This document shows positions 59,531 through 64,000 of a stretch of DNA of 64,000 bases, piece by piece. The notes below the pieces were generated by a model, which worked only from the letters and a program-made list of their open reading frames with translations, searched no databases and was not told the DNA's origin. The stretch comes from Parvibaculum sp. (GTDB taxonomy: Bacteria > Pseudomonadota > Alphaproteobacteria > Parvibaculales > Parvibaculaceae): positions 191,951-255,950 of the forward strand of contig NZNS01000010.1 of assembly GCA_002694985.1 (NCBI GenBank), written 5' to 3'. How positions within the stretch are numbered: position 1 is the first letter of the stretch; every line of letters begins with the position of its first letter. The translations under genes were made by a program, and so were the position numbers.

Positions 59531-60234
59531 GATTTTCTCCTCCTCCGATCACCCTTTGGCGAAGCTTTTGGGCCGCACTTCGACCGGTTCGTTGCGGTCG
59601 GGTCGGGAACGGGATCCGGCTCCAACGCGTCGAGCAGGCGGCGGAGCGCCTCGTCGATCCGCCAATCGAAGTCGGCCACCGACGTCCCCATCTCGCGCGC
59701 CAGTTGTTTTCGGAACAGCACAAAGCCGTAGCCGAGACAGGTGATCAGAGCCACCATTGCCGGGCCGTCGATATCCTCTTTCACTTTTTTGTCGCGCTGG
59801 TCGCGCTCCAGATTCTCCAGCCAATCCGCGAGCAACGGCATCAGCGAGAGTGGCCCACCGCGGTCGAGCAGTAGAAGTGTCACGAGACGGATAGCTTCTT
59901 CGTGACCGACCAGCGTTCTGAGCAACTGCCGCACCCGGTTGGGGAAAGGCAGCGAGCTGCCCGCACTGATCTCGGCCAAGCGCGGCGCGAGATTGCGCTT
60001 GAGTGTCGTGCGCAAGAGCTCCTCGCGCGATCCATAATAGTGATAGACCAAACCGCGATTGATCCCGGCCCGGTCGGCAACCTCGCGCAGATTAAGACCG
60101 GCCAACGCGCCATTTTCGCGCAATAGCGCCAAGGCCGCCTGCTCGAGCGCCGCTTCCCGCGCCGCGCGGCTGGCCGATCCGCGCTTTTGATGTTCGGCGC
60201 CGGGAATGGGCTCCTTTTTGACGGCGCCGGACAT
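59527..60234 (-). CDS. TetR-family regulator of the oxygenase cluster
   Basis: A 235-residue TetR protein. The N-terminal helix-turn-helix domain (about 22-75) has ALLRENGALAGLNLREVADR and AGINRGLVYHYYGSREELL; the rest is the helical ligand-binding and dimer domain, with a basic C-terminal tail (KCGPKASPKGDRRRRKS) that is unusual. It is embedded in the operon, three bases after the DszC-like gene and overlapping the dioxygenase. The two palindromes at 61510 and 62681 are its likely operators; the inducer is probably the substrate of the pathway. Confidence 0.9.
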   Translation of the reverse strand: MSGAVKKEPIPGAEHQKRGSASRAAREAALEQAALALLRENGALAGLNLREVADRAGINRGLVYHYYGSREELLRTTLKRNLAPRLAEISAGSSLPFPNRVRQLLRTLVGHEEAIRLVTLLLLDRGGPLSLMPLLADWLENLERDQRDKKVKEDIDGPAMVALITCLGYGFVLFRKQLAREMGTSVADFDWRIDEALRRLLDALEPDPVPDPTATNRSKCGPKASPKGDRRRRKS

Positions 60235-60237
60235 GGC

Positions 60238-61410
60238 CTAGTCCTTCCAGGATAAATCGTACAATTGGTCGAAGGCCAAGCCCCAGGGTGGGCGCAAGAA
60301 CCCGAGCGCGCGCACGTCCTGGCCCCACTGTCCCAAGGGCGCGCTACGCGAGAAGGAACTGCCGCCCACGACTTTGCTCATCCGTGCGAGGCACACCTCG
60401 GCAAGTTCCGCAACAATCGCCTTGCCACGTGCGCTGGCAGCGACGCCGCCCGCGCCGCTTTCCACCGCGGCGACCATGCCCTCGTGAATTTGAAGGATCG
60501 TCCAAACTTCGTTCACAGCGCGTGCCCACTCGACCCGCTCGAAGCTGCGCAGCCCATCCTTGCGCGGCTGAAGTTTGCTGCGCGCATAGGCGAGCGCGCT
60601 TTCCATCACGCCAACGACCACGGAGGTGAACATGCAGGCGCCGAGTTGAGCCGCAGCCGGCGAGCTTTGAGCAACACCTCCAGGCCAGGCCATTTGCGTT
60701 GCCTCAACGCCGTTGAAGTGGAACGCATGACTCTGCGTCGCGCTCATTCCGTGTCCGTCCCATTCGGCCGCGAGCGTCACACCCTTCGATCCGTCCCACG
60801 GCATGTCGCGCATATCCATGAAGAACATGGAAGGAGCGGCATCTTGTGCCACTTTGGCCGTCGTGATCATGAACGATGTGATGCCGGAGCCGGAGCCGAA
60901 ATGTTTCTCGCCCGTGAGGGAGAAGGAGTTCGGCGCGCCCGCCGGTTGGGCAAGGGTTCGCGTTTTCATGATGTCGCCGCCGCTGCCCGGCTCCGACGTC
61001 ACGGTTCCCCACCAATGCCCCTCGCGCGCCGTGCCGAAGCACCAATTGCGTTGCTCTTGCCAGGCGGCGGCGTCCGACGGCGGCGCGTTTTCGGCGGCAA
61101 GCCAAAACACAAGCACCGTCGGGTGCATCGAAGCGACCAGCGCCACGGATGGATCGCCGCTCGCAATAATTCGTACCATGTCGCAATAAAGGCGCACCGA
61201 GCTTTGCGTGTCGCTCCACAGCCCGCCCATCGAAGCCGGAATGCCGGTGCGCAGAAAACCCGCTTCGGCCAGCCGATCAAAATCGGCGCGCTCCAGATGG
61301 CGGCGGGCCTGGCGCGCGGGGCGCTCTGCAGCAAAATCGGCGGCGATTGCTTTCAATTCCGTCAGGATTGGCGCCGCCTCGGGGCGTTGTATCGCGGTCG
61401 CTGCGTTCAT
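60238..61410 (-). CDS. acyl-CoA dehydrogenase-fold flavoprotein (possible DszC/SfnC-type monooxygenase)
   Basis: A 390-residue protein of the acyl-CoA dehydrogenase superfamily: an N-terminal helical domain with FDRLAEAGFLRTGIPASMGG, a beta domain with TSEPGSGGDI and SLTGEKHFGSGSGITSFMI, and a C-terminal helical domain with GVMESALAYARSKL. It is close in pattern to the branch that includes flavin-dependent sulfur oxidisers such as DszC and SfnC. The cluster context with an LLM protein (DszA-like) makes a monooxygenase role as likely as a dehydrogenase. It is the first gene of the operon, 100 bases from a candidate operator. Confidence 0.85.
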   Translation of the reverse strand: MNAATAIQRPEAAPILTELKAIAADFAAERPARQARRHLERADFDRLAEAGFLRTGIPASMGGLWSDTQSSVRLYCDMVRIIASGDPSVALVASMHPTVLVFWLAAENAPPSDAAAWQEQRNWCFGTAREGHWWGTVTSEPGSGGDIMKTRTLAQPAGAPNSFSLTGEKHFGSGSGITSFMITTAKVAQDAAPSMFFMDMRDMPWDGSKGVTLAAEWDGHGMSATQSHAFHFNGVEATQMAWPGGVAQSSPAAAQLGACMFTSVVVGVMESALAYARSKLQPRKDGLRSFERVEWARAVNEVWTILQIHEGMVAAVESGAGGVAASARGKAIVAELAEVCLARMSKVVGGSSFSRSAPLGQWGQDVRALGFLRPPWGLAFDQLYDLSWKD

Positions 61411-61476
61411 TCCATTGCGCTCCGTTTCGGCTTATGGCGAGATGCCGGACATGCGAATATCGGCAAGGTCGCGGAA

Positions 61477-61505
61477 AATATACGGCACATATGTGTGCGT
61501 TTCAG
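61477..61505 (-). promoter_or_regulatory. candidate promoter of the oxygenase operon
   Basis: On the minus strand CTGAAA (61505 to 61500) and TATATT (61482 to 61477) are 17 bases apart, with the TetR-type palindrome four bases upstream of the -35. The spacer contains the palindrome CACATATGTG (61486-61495). Confidence 0.35.
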
Positions 61506-61509
61506 GCAA

Positions 61510-61524
61510 TTAGCGTTTTGCTAA
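61510..61524. promoter_or_regulatory. candidate TetR operator 1
   Basis: TTAGCG-TTT-TGCTAA, an inverted repeat with one mismatch, within the longer block CAATTAGCGTTTTGCTAAAC shared with the site at 62681. It lies 100 bases upstream of the DszC-like gene that starts the operon. Confidence 0.65.
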
Positions 61525-61562
61525 ACAGATGATAAAGCGGCGTTCGCCGGGCCCCGCAGCAT

Positions 61563-62585
61563 CTATTTGACGGCCGGCAGTTTGGGTGCGTTTTGGCTCC
61601 ACCAATTCATGTCGTAGCCGCGATCCTGGAACGCCGCCGGCCGCTCGCCGATCTTGTCAGTGGCAAGCCAAAGGCGTTTCAAATGACGCTTCTTGTCGTC
61701 TTCCTCGTGATCGACATAGTCGGTGCGTGAGTGAAAGGTGACGTAGTTGTTGATGAACTGCATGTCCCCCACGCGCAGTTCCATGTCGAGCCGGAACTCC
61801 TCGTTGACGGTCAGCGCGTCGAGGGCGTCGAGCGCTTCGCGTTCAAACGCCGTCAGACGCGGCACTTCGGCAATGCGCTGTGCGCTATCGATATATCCGC
61901 GGATGTAGCGATTGAAGAGCCGGCCCTGATGCAGCGTGAATGTCGGCGCCGCGTAATACGGTTTGGTGCCGGGCTCCTGCTCGCCGCGCCAATCGTAATA
62001 GAAGGGTTCGTAGTGCCGCGCCAACAAATCAGGCCGTGTGCGCGCCAACTCGTTGTGGCAAGCGACGGAACTGACGATGCTGCTCAATCCTCCGCTCTTG
62101 GCACTACGCAGACACAACAGCCCCACCAAATCCGAACCATCGGTGTGAAAGGGCAATGCCACGCGCGTTTGATAGCCGCGAACGGTGTGATCGAGGATGC
62201 TGCGCCCCGTGTCGCGGACGTCGCCCAGCACGTCACCTTGAGCATTTTGTGGCCACGGTCTGCCTATATGAGTGCCGAGGCCCCAGAAAATCGTGCCCGC
62301 ATCTTCCTTGGAATAGTCTTGTGCAGGAAAGCCGCGAATGAGGATGAAGCCTCGGCCATTGGCCAGTTCGTCCGTGATCTTGTCGATCGTGGCGGCGAAG
62401 GTCGGCAGCGGGAAATCCTGGCGGGCGACTTGAATGCCGGAAAGCCCTTTGCTCTTGGCATGCCTCAGCGCCGCGTCGATTTCGCGGATCTCGCTGGATG
62501 AAAGATGGTAGATCCAATCTTCGGTCTGACGCATGTCGCGCCCACGCCAGTCAGCTTTCGACGAAACTGCTGCGACCTTTTTCAT
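61563..62585 (-). CDS. TauD/TfdA-family dioxygenase, second and divergent type
   Basis: A 340-residue non-haem iron dioxygenase, clearly different from the one at 58667. The HxD pair is His147 and Asp149 in ALPFHTDGSDL; the C-terminal end has VTFHSRTDYVDHEEDD and RLWLATD, with the distal His and Arg there. RGFILIRGFPAQDYS and YYAAPTFTLHQGRLFNRYIR are typical of the clavaminate-synthase-like branch of the family. The start at 62585 has a GAGGGA site; a longer frame would run over the candidate operator. It is a one-gene unit 152 bases upstream of the operon, with its own operator 96 bases before the start. Confidence 0.9.
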   Translation of the reverse strand: MKKVAAVSSKADWRGRDMRQTEDWIYHLSSSEIREIDAALRHAKSKGLSGIQVARQDFPLPTFAATIDKITDELANGRGFILIRGFPAQDYSKEDAGTIFWGLGTHIGRPWPQNAQGDVLGDVRDTGRSILDHTVRGYQTRVALPFHTDGSDLVGLLCLRSAKSGGLSSIVSSVACHNELARTRPDLLARHYEPFYYDWRGEQEPGTKPYYAAPTFTLHQGRLFNRYIRGYIDSAQRIAEVPRLTAFEREALDALDALTVNEEFRLDMELRVGDMQFINNYVTFHSRTDYVDHEEDDKKRHLKRLWLATDKIGERPAAFQDRGYDMNWWSQNAPKLPAVK

Positions 62586-62680
62586 CGGGCATCCCTCTTG
62601 TTTATCAGGTTCCCCTGCGTGACGGCAGGCGCTCACGCGAAGGATCAGCCTAGTCCCGCTAATAGTGATAGGCAAGCCAA

Positions 62681-62695
62681 TTAGCGTTACGCTAA
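62681..62695. promoter_or_regulatory. candidate TetR operator 2
   Basis: TTAGCG-TTA-CGCTAA, a perfect inverted repeat, in the block CAATTAGCGTTACGCTAAAC. It differs from operator 1 at two positions in 20 and lies at a matching distance (96 versus 100 bases) from its gene. Confidence 0.7.
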
Positions 62696-62705
62696 ACGCC
62701 GTCAA

Positions 62706-63149
62706 TCAGCAAAACCGTCGGCGCCGGCGCAAGGAGAACTTGATAACAAGGCGCTGGAGAGATCGAGCGCGGCATTGCTGGCATTATGGCCACCTTTGAG
62801 GGCATGGATCAGCAAGCGATGAAGGCATGGATGGACAAGCTGAAGCGCCAGAAGGCCGATCGCGCGAATGAAGGAAGTCAGCCCGACGTGCCCGACATCC
62901 ATTCCGGCATGGCCGAAATCTATCGGGGAAGGGAGCAAGACCTGGCGGCCCCGCTCGACGCAACGATCCGGAGATATGCACGGATGCAGCGGAGGCAATC
63001 CGTTCGTCTACGGACGAGGTTGTCTCACGGCATCGGGAATTGCGGTGCCAGCCCAACCGTTATGTCCGCCGCAATGGCGTCATAGCGAGACCGACACGCA
63101 AGTTCATCAATTCCCCGAGGCGGGGGGGCGACCTCGGGAAACGATTACG
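62706..63149. other. 444-base stretch with no recognisable gene
   Basis: An open frame of 99 codons (62786-63085, plus strand) starts MATFEGMDQQAMKAWMDKLK and looks protein-like for about 70 residues (charged, helical), then becomes low quality. I do not recognise it and see no clear ribosome site. Other frames through the second half are also open for short distances. It may be a small hypothetical gene, a decayed one, or non-coding. Confidence 0.3.
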
Positions 63150-64000
63150 TCAGGCCACCTTGCGATTGCTGTTCTTTTTCAGGACAGGTATGACGTGCTT
63201 GGCGAATGAACGCATGCTTTCGGCTGCTTCTTCATAGCTCATACCGCCGAAAAGGAAGCAGGGATTGATATCGAATTCGCCTAAAAGCGATTTGCGATAT
63301 TCGAACTTCTCTATGATTTCCTGAGGCGTCCCCCAGGCCGTGACATCAAGATAGGTTTTGGCCATTCCCTCCTTGCCGAGTGCGCGAATGGCGCCGACAG
63401 CCTGAGCGTAGGACTCGTAGCCCTTGGCGTCCTTAAAATGCTCGCCGGCCAGTTCATAGTGATCGAGTACCGAAAGCAGATAGTTGGTCACGTATTTCTG
63501 TCCCAGCTCCCTGGCGCGAGCTGGATCGGTGTCGCAATAGGTGAAATCGCATATCATGATCGGCGGTGCGTCGTTGCCATGCTGCGCCTTGTACGCAGCC
63601 TTGTATTCCTTGACGGCCTCGGCCTGATCCTCCCATGGCTTTTGCGCAAAGATCACCATCCGCGCCCCCGCCTTCGCACACTGAAGAACGGATTCCGGCG
63701 ACATGGCGACCTGATAAATACGCCCCTTGAAGGAGCCGCGCGGATTGGGCCGGATTTCGATCCGCTTCTGCGGATAGAAGGGGCCATTCCCTTCGATGAA
63801 TCCAGTCTCGAGAGCGTTGATAATCATCGGGCTTGCTTCATCGAAGCGCCGGCGCGCTTCATCCATGTTCACGCCCATACCGGCATATTCCTTGCGCGCC
63901 AGGCCGCGCCCCATCCCGAACAGTGTCCGGCCTTGGCAAAGATGATCTAGAAGGACAACCTTTTCCGCGATCCGAACGGGCATATTCCAGGGGAGGATGA
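63150..64000 (-). CDS. LLM-class flavin-dependent oxidoreductase (5' end beyond the window)
   Basis: The last 283 or so residues of a bacterial luciferase-like protein; the reading frame stays open to the window edge and the residues before Met at 63983 (ILPWN then MPVRIAEKVVLLDHL) continue the family pattern, so the start is outside. Further motifs are GRTLFGMGRGLARKEYAG, IYQVAMSPESVLQCAKAGAR and GTPQEIIEKFEYRKSL near the C terminus. It is a different LLM branch from the one at 57354. It is probably part of the same catabolic island, read in the same direction, but separated by the 444-base gap. Confidence 0.88.
   Translation of the reverse strand, partial: ILPWNMPVRIAEKVVLLDHLCQGRTLFGMGRGLARKEYAGMGVNMDEARRRFDEASPMIINALETGFIEGNGPFYPQKRIEIRPNPRGSFKGRIYQVAMSPESVLQCAKAGARMVIFAQKPWEDQAEAVKEYKAAYKAQHGNDAPPIMICDFTYCDTDPARARELGQKYVTNYLLSVLDHYELAGEHFKDAKGYESYAQAVGAIRALGKEGMAKTYLDVTAWGTPQEIIEKFEYRKSLLGEFDINPCFLFGGMSYEEAAESMRSFAKHVIPVLKKNSNRKVA

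Overview
The window comes from a GC-rich Gram-negative bacterium, almost certainly an alphaproteobacterium. Supporting signs are the gene order lptC-lptA-lptB-rpoN-hpf-ptsN, a DUF1150 gene beside a small heat-shock gene, an NDUFA9-type complex I accessory gene, and FnrN-like cysteine spacing in an Fnr regulator. The overall style resembles Parvibaculum or a relative in Hyphomicrobiales; that genus-level guess is inference from gene content, not a database result.

Layout. (1) 44-7420 is housekeeping: NDUFA9-like protein, tRNA-Leu(CAG), RNase D-like exonuclease, LPS transport genes lptCAB, sigma-54, hibernation factor and EIIA-Ntr, closed by a strong terminator. (2) 7456-9182 is stress: DUF1150, Hsp20 and Fe superoxide dismutase, with an array of 11-bp direct repeats between the last two. 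(3) 9384-20960 is iron: a Fur-type site, hemP, a haem/haemoglobin TonB receptor, tonB, hmuSTUV, then a ferric iron ABC transporter (fbpA, fbpC, fbpB) with its own Fur-type site. A nested palindromic repeat sits at the very start of hmuT. (4) 21094-32470 holds two RND efflux systems around an acetyl-CoA hydrolase/transferase; the second is an operon headed by a PadR repressor with a palindromic candidate operator. (5) 32473-35858 holds a fumarylacetoacetate-hydrolase-family enzyme, a collapsed remnant of a large acyl-CoA carboxylase gene, a YghU-type glutathione transferase and an Old Yellow Enzyme. (6) 36199-47793 is a chemosensory island: cheA-cheW-cheY-cheZ-like-cheB-cheR, a multi-PAS histidine kinase, a soluble globin-coupled (HemAT-like) receptor, and a divergent Fnr-type iron-sulfur regulator. 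It looks like an oxygen-responsive taxis module. (7) 47910-55759 holds a large autotransporter with 546-bp tandem repeats, next to a LuxR-type response regulator and a hybrid sensor kinase. (8) 55864-64000 is a catabolic oxygenase island: a Baeyer-Villiger-type monooxygenase, two LLM flavin monooxygenase-type proteins, two TauD/TfdA dioxygenases, a DszC/acyl-CoA dehydrogenase-type protein and a TetR regulator. Two near-identical palindromes, one upstream of each transcription unit, are the likely TetR operators.

The most interesting candidates are the TetR-controlled oxygenase island with its shared operators, the self-contained oxygen-taxis island, the phased 11-bp repeats between hsp20 and sodB, the palindromic element that may be translated as part of hmuT, and the carboxylase deletion scar. 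No rRNA, CRISPR array, phage or insertion sequence was seen.
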